From Mycolicibacterium sp. CH28 (GTDB lineage Bacteria; Actinomycetota; Actinomycetes; Mycobacteriales; Mycobacteriaceae), in NCBI RefSeq assembly GCF_004745805.1, contig NZ_SRLQ01000023.1, positions 1 through 64,000 on the forward strand: a stretch of 64,000 bases of DNA, given 5' to 3'. Below the pieces are notes generated by a model. That model searched no databases, had not been told where the DNA came from, and saw only the letters and a program-made list of their open reading frames with translations. A program made the position numbers and the translations under genes. The number at the start of each line of letters is the position of its first letter. Within the stretch, counting starts at the first letter, position 1. Positions 34,010-43,040 of this stretch are shown here, one piece after another.

Positions 34010-35221
34010 ATGACGGGCACTTTGGCGACGACGAAGCCGGATGTCGACCTGACCGACGGCAGGTTCTATGCCGACGGAGCCGCGCGCGAGGTGTACCGCT
34101 GGATGCGGGCCAACGAGCCAGTGTTCCGTGACCGCAACGGCTTGGCAGCCGCCGCGACGTACCAGGCGGTGATCGACGCAGAACGCGATCCCGAGACGTT
34201 CTCCAACACCGGTGGCATCCGCCCGGACCAGCCCGGCATGCCCTACATGATCGATATGGACGATCCCGGACATCTGTTGCGCCGCAAGCTCGTCAACGCC
34301 GGATTCACCCGTAAGCGGGTGATGGACAAGGTCGCCGGGATCGACACCCTATGCGACACGTTGATCGACGCCGTCTGTGAGCGGGGGGAGTGTGACTTTG
34401 TCCGCGACATCGCCGCTCCACTGCCGATGGCCGTCATCGGCGACATGCTCGGCGTGCTCCCCGAGGAGCGCGCCACATTGTTGAAGTGGTCCGACGACCT
34501 GGTCTGCGGGTTGAACTCCGCCGCCGACGCCGAGACGTTGCAGGCGGTGATGGACGCATTCGCAGGCTATTCCGCGTACGCCACCGAGACCATCGCCAAA
34601 CGCCGGTCCGAGCCCACCGACGACTTGTTCTCGATCCTGGTCAACTCCGAGGTCGAAGGCCAGCGGATGACCGACGACGAGATCATCTTCGAGACACTGT
34701 TGATCCTGATCGGGGGTGACGAAACCACCCGCCACACCCTGTCCGGCGGCACCGAACAGCTTCTGCGCCACAATGATCAGTGGCGGCAGCTGGTAGCCGA
34801 CCAGAGTCTGCTGCCCGGAGCGATCGAAGAGATGCTGCGCTGGACCTCGCCGGTGAAGAACATGGCCCGAACGGTGCTGCGTGACGTCGAGTTCCACGGC
34901 ACTTCGCTGCACGAGGGCGAGAAGATGCTGCTGATGTTCGAGGCGGCCAACTTCGACGAGTCGGTGTTCGGCGATCCGGAGGACTTCCGCATCGACCGGA
35001 ACCCGAACAGCCACATGGCCTTCGGCTTCGGAACACACTTCTGCCTGGGTAATCAGCTGGCCCGACTCGAGTTGAACACCATGGTGCGCAAGCTGCTGGA
35101 GCGCCTGCCCGACTTGCGGCTTGCCGACGATACCGCCCTGCCGCTGCGGCCGGCCAACTTCGTCAGTGGCCTCGAGCAGATGCCGGTGATTTTCAGCCCA
35201 GCCAAGCCCGTCCTGGCCTAG
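34010..35221 (+). CDS. cyp142: Cytochrome P450, steroid C26/27-monooxygenase CYP142 type
   Basis: 403 residues. Heme-binding loop MAFGFGTHFCLGNQLA with Cys345, I-helix IGGDETTRH at 234-242, and ExxR Glu274-Arg277. In mycobacteria CYP142 oxidises the terminal side-chain carbon of cholesterol/cholestenone to the acid, backing up CYP125 with opposite stereochemistry. Electrons would come from a small ferredoxin such as FdxD at 45.5 kb. GGAGGT lies seven bases before ATG 34010. Assignment to CYP142 rests on motifs plus synteny with Rv3518c. Confidence 0.88.
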   Translation: MTGTLATTKPDVDLTDGRFYADGAAREVYRWMRANEPVFRDRNGLAAAATYQAVIDAERDPETFSNTGGIRPDQPGMPYMIDMDDPGHLLRRKLVNAGFTRKRVMDKVAGIDTLCDTLIDAVCERGECDFVRDIAAPLPMAVIGDMLGVLPEERATLLKWSDDLVCGLNSAADAETLQAVMDAFAGYSAYATETIAKRRSEPTDDLFSILVNSEVEGQRMTDDEIIFETLLILIGGDETTRHTLSGGTEQLLRHNDQWRQLVADQSLLPGAIEEMLRWTSPVKNMARTVLRDVEFHGTSLHEGEKMLLMFEAANFDESVFGDPEDFRIDRNPNSHMAFGFGTHFCLGNQLARLELNTMVRKLLERLPDLRLADDTALPLRPANFVSGLEQMPVIFSPAKPVLA

Positions 35222-35250
35222 GGGCTACTGGTCGCGCCGAGTGTGTGTCT

Positions 35251-35280
35251 ACTGCGAGATTCCAGGCAGATTCTCGCAGT
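35251..35280. terminator. Perfect 9-bp hairpin between cyp142 and the DUF559 gene
   Basis: ACTGCGAGA and TCTCGCAGT pair perfectly around a 12-base loop. It lies 29 bases after the cyp142 stop and 4 bases before the stop of the convergent gene, so it could terminate both. A related but longer hairpin lies on the other side of the DUF559 gene (36164-36209). Confidence 0.55.
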
Positions 35281-35284
35281 GAGT

Positions 35285-36124
35285 TCACGTTCGACGCGCG
35301 AATGCCGTTGCCACCCGATGAAGTATGCCGCCCTCGGTGTCCTCGGCGGTGACACGAATGTGGATCCAACCGAGTTCATTCACTGATTCGGACCGTCGGA
35401 TGTCGTTGTTGAACGTACGGCGGTCGGTGCGATGATGATCGCCGTCGTATTCCGCGGCGATCTTGACGTCCTCCCAGCCCATGTCGAGAACGGCGACCAG
35501 GACGCCGTACTGGTCGTAGACCGGTATCTGGGTCGTCGGTCGGGGGAATCCAGCGCGAACCAGCAGGAGCCGCAGCGAGCTTTCGCGCGGTGACTCAGCG
35601 CCGGGATCAACCATCTCGATCACTTTTCTCGCCTGGCGGATGCCACGACGTCCCTGGTATCGGTCGGCTAGCAGTTCGATATGGGCGACCTTCAGGCGGG
35701 TGCGGCGGGCAAGTGCGTCGATGGCCATGACTGCGGCTTCGAACGGATACTGGCGGGCGATATCGAGTGCCGTACGGGCGGGAGTGGTGACGCAGATGCC
35801 ATCCACAACCTCGAACTCGTCGTCCGATAGCGTGTCTGACCAACAGCGAATTCCGTTCGGCGGTCGCCGATTCGTCCAGATCAGTTCCGCAGGGAGTCGG
35901 GTGTCGACCCATTTGGCGCCATACAGGGCTGACGCCGATCGGCCGGCAACGACTCCGTGCCGTCCAGACCACAGCCACGCCGCGACGGCTTTGCTCCGTG
36001 CTGTCAAAGCGACGTCGCGCGGCACGTACACGTCAGGGTAGATCGCGGTGAACTTGCTTCGAAGTGCATACGGTGTCAACTCGCCGCTGACCACCGCTTC
36101 GCTTCCGATGAAGGGCACCTTCAT
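35285..36124 (-). CDS. DUF559/Vsr-like endonuclease-fold protein with N-terminal AbiEi-type domain
   Basis: 279 residues. The N-terminal half (YALRSKFTAIYPDVYVPRDV, GVVAGRSASALYGAKW) resembles the AbiEi antitoxin-like domain found in many mycobacterial paralogues. The C-terminal half has the DUF559 nuclease-fold pattern: SSLRLLLVRAGFPRP, LDMGWEDVKIAAEYDGDHH, NDIRRSESVNELGW. Asp/Glu in AEYDGDHH could bind metal. It occupies the place of Rv3517. No cognate toxin is visible. Related hairpins on both flanks are noted separately. Function is not known. Confidence 0.8.
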   Translation of the reverse strand: MKVPFIGSEAVVSGELTPYALRSKFTAIYPDVYVPRDVALTARSKAVAAWLWSGRHGVVAGRSASALYGAKWVDTRLPAELIWTNRRPPNGIRCWSDTLSDDEFEVVDGICVTTPARTALDIARQYPFEAAVMAIDALARRTRLKVAHIELLADRYQGRRGIRQARKVIEMVDPGAESPRESSLRLLLVRAGFPRPTTQIPVYDQYGVLVAVLDMGWEDVKIAAEYDGDHHRTDRRTFNNDIRRSESVNELGWIHIRVTAEDTEGGILHRVATAFARRT

Positions 36125-36163
36125 GGCCGAAGTGTGCAGCGACCCACCGACAACTCACCGAAC

Positions 36164-36209
36164 GTGCAGTGGCTGCGAGAATTCGGTCGAAAATTCGCAA
36201 CCAGTGCAC
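36164..36209. repeat. Imperfect hairpin upstream of the DUF559 gene
   Basis: GTGCAGTGGCTGCGAGAATT (36164-36183) pairs with AATTCGCAACCAGTGCAC (36192-36209) with two mismatches and a two-base bulge. It shares the TGCGAGA core with the hairpin at 35251-35280 and lies about 40 bases upstream of the DUF559 start codon. Confidence 0.6.
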
Positions 36210-36240
36210 GCTCGGCGAAGAAGGGGGTGGAGCGCCCCGC

Positions 36241-37041
36241 CTACCGCATCTTGAACTGCGGGGCGCGCTTCTCCTTGAAGGCCAGCGGGCCCTCCTTGGC
36301 ATCCTCGCTCAAGAACACCTCGATACCGATCTTGGTGTCGATCTTGAACGCGTCGTTCTCGTGCAGGCCTTCGGTCTCGCGGATCGAGCGCAGGATCGCC
36401 TGTACCGCCAGCGGGCCGTTGTTGGAGATCACCTCGGCGATCTCCAGCGCCTTGTCCAAGGCCTGACCGTCGGGCACGACATGTCCGATCAGCCCGTATT
36501 CCAACGCCTCGGCCGCGGTGATGTGGCGTCCGGTCAACAGCAAGTCGCACGCGATCGTGTACGGGATCTGGCGCACCAGGCGCACGGCCGAGCCGCCCAT
36601 CGGGTACAGGCTCCACTTCGCCTCGGAGATACCGAATTTCGCGCTCTCGCCGGCCACTCGGATATCGGTGCCCTGCAGGATCTCGGTACCGCCGGCGATC
36701 GCCGGGCCCTCCACAGCGGCGATCAGCGGCTTGGTGAGCCGGCGCCCCTTGAGCAGGCCGTCGATGCGGGTGGGGTCGTAGCCGCCGCTTTTGAACGAGT
36801 CGCCCGGAGGGGCCTTGGTCGCGGCCTTGAGGTCCATGCCGGCGCAGAAGTAGCCCCCGGCACCGGTCAGGATGCAGACCCGGATATCGGGATCGTTGTC
36901 GACACGGTCCCAGGCGTCCACCATGATCGAGAGCATCTCGGTCGAGAGTGCATTGCGCGCCTCGGGGCGGTTCAGCGTGACGATCAGCGTGTGTCCGCGC
37001 TGCTCAACGAGGGCATCGGGGCCCTTTTCGGGCTCGCTCAT
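36241..37041 (-). CDS. echA19: Enoyl-CoA hydratase of steroid side-chain degradation
   Basis: 266 residues from ATG 37041 (upstream open frame rejected). Crotonase fold with LNRPEARNALSTEML, the CoA/oxyanion loop GAGGYFCAGMDLKAA and VEGPAIAGGTEILQGTDIRVA, where the Glu in GGTEI is in the catalytic region, and SEAKWSLYPMGGSAVRL. EchA19 hydrates cholesterol side-chain enoyl-CoAs. It diverges from fadD19 across a KstR box, as Rv3516/Rv3515c do. Confidence 0.91.
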   Translation of the reverse strand: MSEPEKGPDALVEQRGHTLIVTLNRPEARNALSTEMLSIMVDAWDRVDNDPDIRVCILTGAGGYFCAGMDLKAATKAPPGDSFKSGGYDPTRIDGLLKGRRLTKPLIAAVEGPAIAGGTEILQGTDIRVAGESAKFGISEAKWSLYPMGGSAVRLVRQIPYTIACDLLLTGRHITAAEALEYGLIGHVVPDGQALDKALEIAEVISNNGPLAVQAILRSIRETEGLHENDAFKIDTKIGIEVFLSEDAKEGPLAFKEKRAPQFKMR

Positions 37042-37084
37042 GGTGCCTGCCTTTCTTCGTCGAGACCACAGACTTGTCAAGAAA

Positions 37085-37098
37085 TGTAACACGTTCTA
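37085..37098. promoter_or_regulatory. KstR operator between echA19 and fadD19
   Basis: TGTAACACGTTCTA fits TnnAACnnGTTnnA, 43 bases from the echA19 start and 10 bases from the fadD19 GTG. Confidence 0.85.
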
Positions 37099-37108
37099 AT
37101 TTGGGGTT

Positions 37109-38761
37109 GTGGCCTTGAACATAGCCGACCTAGCCGAGCACGCCATCGATGCGGTGCCTGACCGTGTTGCCCTGATTTGCGGTGATGAGCAGATCACCTA
37201 CGCCGAGTTGGAGGAGAAAGCGAATCGCTTCGCCCACTACCTCATCGACCACGGCGTGAAGAAGGACGACAAGGTCGGACTGTACTGCCGCAACCGCATC
37301 GAGATCGTCATCGCGATGTTGGGCATCGTCAAGGCCGGCGCGGTGATGGTCAACATCAACTTCCGGTATGTCGAGGCCGAACTGCGCTACATGTTCGAGA
37401 ACTCCGACATGGTCGCCCTGGTGCACGAGCGCCAGTATTCCGACCGGGTGGCCAACGTGCTGCCCGACACCCCCAACGTCAAGACCGTCCTGGTGGTCAA
37501 TGATGGGACAGGCGGTAGTGACGAAAAATTCCAGCGCTACGGCGGGGTTGAGTTCTACGAGGCGATCGCGGAGGCTTCGCCGGAACGGGACTTCCCCGAG
37601 CGCAGCGCCGACGACATCTACCTGCTCTACACCGGCGGAACCACCGGCTTCCCCAAGGGTGTGATGTGGCGTCACGAGGACATCTACCGCGTTCTGCTGG
37701 GCGGCACCGACTTCGCCACCGGCGAGTACATCGCCGACGAGTACGACCTGTCCAAGCAGGCCGCCGCCGGTCCGCCGCTGATCCGGTTCCCGATCCCGCC
37801 GATGATCCACGGCGCCACCCAGTCGGCCACCTGGGGGGCGCTGTTCACCGGCTCGACAACCATTCTGGCGCCGGAATTCGACGCCGGGGAAGTCTGGAAC
37901 ATCATCGAGCAGCGCAAGGCCAACCTGCTGTTCTTCACCGGTGACGCCATGGGCCGGCCGCTGCTGGACGCACTGGAGGGCACCACCGAGGATCGCGACC
38001 TGTCCTCGCTGTTCCTACTGGCCAGCACCGCTGCGCTGTTCTCCCCGAGCCTCAAGGAGAAGTTCCTCGAGCTCCTGCCCAACCGGATCATCACCGACTC
38101 GATCGGTTCCTCGGAGACCGGCTTCGGGGGCAGCAGCGTGGTGGCCAAGGGCGAGTCCCATGCCAGCGGACCGCGGGTGACCATCGACAAGAACGTGAAG
38201 GTGCTCGACGACGAGGGCAACGAGGTCAAGCCCGGCTCGGGCGTGCGCGGCATCATCGCCAAGAGCGGCCACATCCCGGTCGGCTACTACAAGGACGAGA
38301 AGAAGACCGCCGAGACCTTCCGCACCATCAACGGGGTGCGCTACGCGATCCCGGGCGATTACGCCACGGTCGAGGAGGACGGCACCGTGACGATGCTGGG
38401 CCGCGGCTCGGTGTCGATCAACACCGGTGGGGAGAAGGTTTACCCCGAGGAGGTGGAAGCCGCACTCAAGGGCCACCCCGACGTCTTCGACGCCCTCGTT
38501 GTCGGGGTGCCCGACGCCCGTTTCGGCAACCACGTCGCGGCCGTCGTCGCACCCCGTGAAGGTGCCCGACCGACCCTGGCCGAGCTGGACGCGTTCGTGC
38601 GCAAGGAGATTGCCGGCTACAAGGTGCCGCGCAGCCTGTGGCTGGTCGGCGAGGTCAAACGCTCACCCGCAGGCAAGCCGGACTACAAGTGGGCCAAGGA
38701 ACAGACCGAGCAGCGACCTGCCGACGACGTCCACGCCAAGCATGTAGGCGCCACCAGCTGA
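37109..38761 (+). CDS. fadD19: Steroid-side-chain acyl-CoA synthetase FadD19
   Basis: 550 residues from GTG 37109. Adenylating signature YLLYTGGTTGFPKGVMW (171-187), DSIGSSETGFGG, and the C-terminal domain hinge MLGRGSVSINTGGEKVYPEEVEAAL, ending SPAGKPDYKWAKEQ, whose Lys completes the adenylation site. FadD19 activates C26/C27 steroid acids (3-oxo-4-cholestenoate) and is needed for C24-branched sterols. Its stop shares a base with the following flavoprotein ATG (TGATG). Confidence 0.92.
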   Translation: MALNIADLAEHAIDAVPDRVALICGDEQITYAELEEKANRFAHYLIDHGVKKDDKVGLYCRNRIEIVIAMLGIVKAGAVMVNINFRYVEAELRYMFENSDMVALVHERQYSDRVANVLPDTPNVKTVLVVNDGTGGSDEKFQRYGGVEFYEAIAEASPERDFPERSADDIYLLYTGGTTGFPKGVMWRHEDIYRVLLGGTDFATGEYIADEYDLSKQAAAGPPLIRFPIPPMIHGATQSATWGALFTGSTTILAPEFDAGEVWNIIEQRKANLLFFTGDAMGRPLLDALEGTTEDRDLSSLFLLASTAALFSPSLKEKFLELLPNRIITDSIGSSETGFGGSSVVAKGESHASGPRVTIDKNVKVLDDEGNEVKPGSGVRGIIAKSGHIPVGYYKDEKKTAETFRTINGVRYAIPGDYATVEEDGTVTMLGRGSVSINTGGEKVYPEEVEAALKGHPDVFDALVVGVPDARFGNHVAAVVAPREGARPTLAELDAFVRKEIAGYKVPRSLWLVGEVKRSPAGKPDYKWAKEQTEQRPADDVHAKHVGATS

Positions 38762-39891
38762 TGCGCACCGAGCTCTGCGACCGGTTCGGCATCGACTACC
38801 CGATCTTCGTCTTCACCCCCTCGGAGAAGGTTGCCGCGGCGGTGACCCGCGCCGGCGGCATGGGAGTGCTCGGATGTGTGCGGTTCAACCATCCCGAGGA
38901 CCTCGAGGCCGTGCTGGTCTGGATGGACGAGAACACCGACGGAAAGCCCTACGGTGTCGACGTCGTGATGCCGGCCAAGATCCCCACCGAGGGCGCCCCG
39001 GTCGACCTCGACAAGCTGATCCCGCAGGCGCACCGGGACTTCGTCGCCAAGACGATGGCCGACCTCGGGGTGCCGCCGCTGCCCGATGACGCCGCCCGCA
39101 GCGAGGGCACACTGGGCTGGCTGCACTCCATCGCCCGCTCACACGTCGAGGTTGCGCTCAAGCACCCGATCAAACTGATCGCCAACGCCCTCGGCTCGCC
39201 ACCCAAGGACGTCATCGACCAGGCCCACGAGGCCGGAGTCCCGGTGGCCGCGCTGGCCGGCTCGGCCAAGCACGCACTGCGCCACGCCGCCAACGGCGTC
39301 GACATCGTCATCGCCCAGGGTCACGAGGCCGGGGGCCACACCGGGGAGATCGGCTCGGTGGTGTTGTGGCCGGAGATCGTCGACGAGCTGGCCGAGTCGT
39401 CACCGCACACCGCGGTGCTGGCCGCCGGCGGGATCGGCACCGGTCGCCAGGTGGCCGCCGCCCTGGCACTGGGCGCATCCGGTGTCTGGATGGGCTCGGC
39501 GTTCCTCGCCGCCGCCGAGTACGACCTCGGGGTACGCGGCGGTGCCGGACCTTCGGTGATCCAGCAGGCGCTGCTGGCCGCGACGTCCAGCGACACCGTG
39601 CGCCGGCGGATCTACTCCGGCAAGCCGGCGCGACTGCTCAAGAGCCGGTGGACCGATGCCTGGGACGCCGAGGGCGCACCCGAACCGCTGCCCATGCCGT
39701 TGCAGAACGTTCTGGTCAGTGAAGCTCATCAGCGAATGAGTGCCTCCGCCGACCCGAGCACGGTCGCGATGCCGGTCGGCCAGATCGTGGGCCGGATGAA
39801 CGAGATCCGGCCCGCCGCCGACATCATCGCCGATCTGGTCGCCGGCTTCGAGGCCGCGACCAGGAAACTGGACGACATTCGCGACAGCTGA
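38761..39891 (+). CDS. Nitronate-monooxygenase-like FMN flavoprotein
   Basis: 376 residues, NMO/2-nitropropane dioxygenase fold: LCDRFGIDYPIFVF, GGMGVLGCVRFNHPEDL, GVDIVIAQGHEAGGHTGEIG with the FMN-phosphate and active-site His region, and AAGGIGTGRQVAAALALGASGVWMGSAF. Members in steroid catabolism, for example IpdC (Rv3553), are not nitronate oxidases but act on CoA-linked ring remnants. Direct overlap with fadD19 points to a redox step on a side-chain CoA ester. I do not recall a homologue next to fadD19 in M. tuberculosis. Confidence 0.84.
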   Translation: MRTELCDRFGIDYPIFVFTPSEKVAAAVTRAGGMGVLGCVRFNHPEDLEAVLVWMDENTDGKPYGVDVVMPAKIPTEGAPVDLDKLIPQAHRDFVAKTMADLGVPPLPDDAARSEGTLGWLHSIARSHVEVALKHPIKLIANALGSPPKDVIDQAHEAGVPVAALAGSAKHALRHAANGVDIVIAQGHEAGGHTGEIGSVVLWPEIVDELAESSPHTAVLAAGGIGTGRQVAAALALGASGVWMGSAFLAAAEYDLGVRGGAGPSVIQQALLAATSSDTVRRRIYSGKPARLLKSRWTDAWDAEGAPEPLPMPLQNVLVSEAHQRMSASADPSTVAMPVGQIVGRMNEIRPAADIIADLVAGFEAATRKLDDIRDS

Positions 39892-39919
39892 TCTCGCCAC
39901 GCGTCTAGAGTCGAACGCG

Positions 39920-41503
39920 ATGACGATCGACGTTGACCGCCGCAACGGCGCACAAGCACTGATCACCACGATGGTCGACAACGGTGTGCGGGTGTGCTTC
40001 GCCAACCCCGGCACATCGGAGATGCACTTCGTCGCCGCGCTGGACACCGTGCCGCAGATGCGCGGTGTGCTCACCCTGTTCGAGGGGGTCGCAACCGGGG
40101 CGGCCGACGGGTATGCCCGGATCTCCGGTGATCCGGCCGCGGTGCTGCTGCACCTGGGGCCGGGTCTGGGCAACGGCCTGGCCAACCTACACAACGCGCG
40201 TCGCGCCGTGGTGCCGATGCTCGTCGTGGTCGGTGACCACGCGACCTACCACAAGAAATACGACGCCCCGCTGGAGTCCGACATCGACTCGGTTGCGGGC
40301 ACCGTGTCGGGCTGGGTGCGCCGGACCCCTGCCGTCGCCGATGTGGCTGCCGATGCTGCCGAGGCCATCGAGTCCGCCCGCACCCACCGGCACATCTCGA
40401 CGCTGATCCTCCCCGCCGACGTGTCCTGGAGCGATGGTGCAGTTCTGGCGGAAGACTCTGCAGCGGAACATGTTTCAACGTCCTACGACACCGCTGAGGT
40501 GGAGGCCGCACTGCGGTCGGGCGAGCCGGTCGTCATCATGGCGGGGGGTGACGCCACCTGCGCGGCAGGGCTGTCCGCTGCGGTCCGGGTAGCCCAGGCG
40601 TGCGGGGCGCGGGTGCTCTGCGAGACCTTCCCGACCCGGCTCGAGCGCGGGGCGGGTGTGCCGGCCGCCGAGCGGCTGGCCTACTTCGCCGAAGCGGCGA
40701 CCGCTCAGCTTGCCGGCGTTCGCCACCTCGTGCTGGCCGGTGCGCCCCACCCGGTGTCGTTCTTCGCCTACCCGGGCAAGCCGAGTGATCTGGTGCCCGA
40801 CGGGTGCACGGTGCACACGCTTTCCGGCCCGGTCGGGGCCGCTGAGGCGCTGAGCCAACTGGCCGACCGGATGGCACCGGCGGAGATCGCCGCCACCGCG
40901 GCCCCGTCGCGCCCGGCGCTGCCGGCCGGCCCGCTGAACGTCGCGACCTCGGCCGACGTCATCGGCGCCCTCCTGCCCGAACGGGCCATCGTCATCGACG
41001 AATCCAACACCTCGGGATTCCTGTTGCCGCAAGCGACGGTCGGTGCGCCGGCGCATGACTGGCTCACCTTGACCGGCGGCGCCATCGGGTATGCACTGCC
41101 GGTGTCGATCGGTGCCGCGATCGCGGCACCTGACCGGCCGGTGCTGTGCCTGGAATCCGACGGATCGGCGATGTACACCATCTCGGCGTTGTGGACCCAG
41201 GCCCGCGAGCGCCTCGACATCACCACCGTTGTGTACGCCAACCGGGCCTACGACATCCTGCGGATCGAACTGCAACGGGTTGGCGCGCAGAGCGGGGGCG
41301 AGGGGGAGCAGCCGGGCCCCAAGGCGGCGTCGCTACTCGACTTGACCGGCCCGACACTTGATTTCGTCCGCATCGCCAAAGGGATGGGAGTGCCCGCCCG
41401 CCGGGTAGGCACCGCCGAAGAGCTGGCCGATGCGCTGCGATGGGCCTTCGACGAGCCGGGCCCACACCTGATCGAGGCCGTCATGCCCTCGATCGCGGGC
41501 TAG
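39920..41503 (+). CDS. Thiamine-diphosphate enzyme, acetolactate-synthase-like (IlvX/Rv3509c-like)
   Basis: 527 residues. The ThDP-activating Glu is in TLFEGVATGAADGYARISGD, and the ThDP-Mg site runs from ESDGSAMYTIS to VVYANRAYDI. It lacks a paired small subunit, so branched-chain amino-acid synthesis is unlikely; benzaldehyde-lyase/oxalyl-CoA-decarboxylase type C-C chemistry is more plausible. It follows the flavoprotein by 28 bases. The homologous Rv3509c is also inside the sterol locus, function unknown. Its TAG stop shares CTAG with the convergent fadD17 stop. Confidence 0.83.
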   Translation: MTIDVDRRNGAQALITTMVDNGVRVCFANPGTSEMHFVAALDTVPQMRGVLTLFEGVATGAADGYARISGDPAAVLLHLGPGLGNGLANLHNARRAVVPMLVVVGDHATYHKKYDAPLESDIDSVAGTVSGWVRRTPAVADVAADAAEAIESARTHRHISTLILPADVSWSDGAVLAEDSAAEHVSTSYDTAEVEAALRSGEPVVIMAGGDATCAAGLSAAVRVAQACGARVLCETFPTRLERGAGVPAAERLAYFAEAATAQLAGVRHLVLAGAPHPVSFFAYPGKPSDLVPDGCTVHTLSGPVGAAEALSQLADRMAPAEIAATAAPSRPALPAGPLNVATSADVIGALLPERAIVIDESNTSGFLLPQATVGAPAHDWLTLTGGAIGYALPVSIGAAIAAPDRPVLCLESDGSAMYTISALWTQARERLDITTVVYANRAYDILRIELQRVGAQSGGEGEQPGPKAASLLDLTGPTLDFVRIAKGMGVPARRVGTAEELADALRWAFDEPGPHLIEAVMPSIAG

Positions 41504-43032
41504 CGCGGGATTTCGAACACCGGGTCCGCGCAGTCCAGCGCCTCGGCTGACAGCGCCCGCTTGATGATCTTGAACGTCTCGGTGCGCGGCAGTGCGGTGC
41601 TCACCCGGACGTAGGCCGGCCACTGTTTGGGTCCCAGATCGTCCTGGGCGCGCAGGAATTCGCGGAACACGGCCGGGTCGAAGGCCACCCCCGGTGGCAG
41701 AACCAGCGCCGCCATCACCCGGTCGCCGACATTCGGGTCGGGGATGGCGTAGACCACCGCCTCGGTCACGTCGGGGTAGCGCATCAGCGCCCGCTCGATC
41801 GGTGCGGTGCCCAGGTTCTCGCCGTCAACCCGCATCCAGTCACCCAGCCGCCCGGCAAAGTGCACGTAGCCGGACTCGTCCCGGTAGGCCAGGTCGCCGC
41901 TGTGGTACACCCCGCCCTCCATGCGCTCGGCCTCGGCGTCGTGATCGTTGTAGTAGCCGCGAAAGTTGCCCGGACCGGCGAGATTGACCAGCTCGCCGAC
42001 CACGCCGGGCGGGCAGGGCCGGCCGGTGTCGACGTCGACGATCTCCAGTCCCTCGGGCAGCGGTCCGAGCGCCCCCTCCGGGGTGTCGGGCGTGCGGGCG
42101 ATGTTCACGCCCCCTTCGGTGGAGCCGAACCCGTCGACCACCGTCACGCCGAACCGCTGCGCAAACCGTTCGATATCGCGCGGTGCGGCCTCGTTGCCGT
42201 AGACGATGCGCAATGGGTTGTCGGCGTCGTCGGGTCGGGCCGGGGTGGCCAGGATGTAGGACATCGGTTTGCCGACGTAGTTGGCGTAGCTGGCGTGGAA
42301 CCGGCGCACGTCGGGAATGAACTGGGAAGCAGAAAATTTGCGGCGCAACGCAATCGATGCACCCGCCGCGACCGCCGGAGCCCAGCCCGCCATCACCGCG
42401 TTGGAGTGGAACAGTGGCATCGACAGGTAGCAGGTGTCGGTCGGCCCGAGCCCGAACCGTTCGGCGAGCATCACCCCGGGCATGGCGACCTTCTCGTGCG
42501 TGCATCGCACCGCCTTCGGGTCGCCGCTGGTTCCCGAGGTGAAGATCAGCATGAACAGATCGTCGGATGTGCTGGGCGCAAAGGTAATCGGTGAACCGCG
42601 GAACTGACCCAGTTCCTCGGCCCAGGCCGCCGAGCCGACGTCGATCACCGGGATGCCTGCGGGGGCGAAGCCGGCACCGTAGCTCTGCTCGCCGACCGGC
42701 TCGCCATCGGCGAGCACCAGCTGGCAGTCGGCCCGCTCGATATCGCGGCACAGCGCCGGGCCGCGTCGGGTGGGGTTCAACCCGACCGGTACCAACCCGG
42801 ACAGACCGGCCGCGACAAGCAGCGACGAGAAGAACGGGGTGTTGCCCAACAGCACCCCGACGTGCGGCGGCTTGGTCGGGTCGATACGGGCCTTCAGTGC
42901 CGCGGCCAGGTTCGCGGCATCCTGAACATGTTGGCGCCAGGTCGAATACGAACCGTCGTCAGCGTGGATACCGCGGTCGTCGACTTCGGCCAGCGGTACC
43001 AGCAGGTCGGTGACGGTCGGCAGGTCGCTCAC
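41500..43032 (-). CDS. fadD17: Acyl-CoA synthetase FadD17
   Basis: 510 residues from GTG 43032; the longer frame enters the upstream fadE27 gene and is rejected. AMP-binding signature MLIFTSGTSGDPKAVRCTHE (161-180), VDGFGSTEGG, and the hinge FAGRLGDWMRVDGENLGTAPIE, with a C-terminal TETFKIIKRAL Lys. FadD17 in M. tuberculosis activates steroid side-chain acids, C24 acids in published work. Eight bases behind the fadE27 stop, so third gene of the leftward fadE26-fadE27-fadD17 operon. Confidence 0.9.
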   Translation of the reverse strand: MSDLPTVTDLLVPLAEVDDRGIHADDGSYSTWRQHVQDAANLAAALKARIDPTKPPHVGVLLGNTPFFSSLLVAAGLSGLVPVGLNPTRRGPALCRDIERADCQLVLADGEPVGEQSYGAGFAPAGIPVIDVGSAAWAEELGQFRGSPITFAPSTSDDLFMLIFTSGTSGDPKAVRCTHEKVAMPGVMLAERFGLGPTDTCYLSMPLFHSNAVMAGWAPAVAAGASIALRRKFSASQFIPDVRRFHASYANYVGKPMSYILATPARPDDADNPLRIVYGNEAAPRDIERFAQRFGVTVVDGFGSTEGGVNIARTPDTPEGALGPLPEGLEIVDVDTGRPCPPGVVGELVNLAGPGNFRGYYNDHDAEAERMEGGVYHSGDLAYRDESGYVHFAGRLGDWMRVDGENLGTAPIERALMRYPDVTEAVVYAIPDPNVGDRVMAALVLPPGVAFDPAVFREFLRAQDDLGPKQWPAYVRVSTALPRTETFKIIKRALSAEALDCADPVFEIPR

Positions 43033-43040
43033 GGAAGGTG

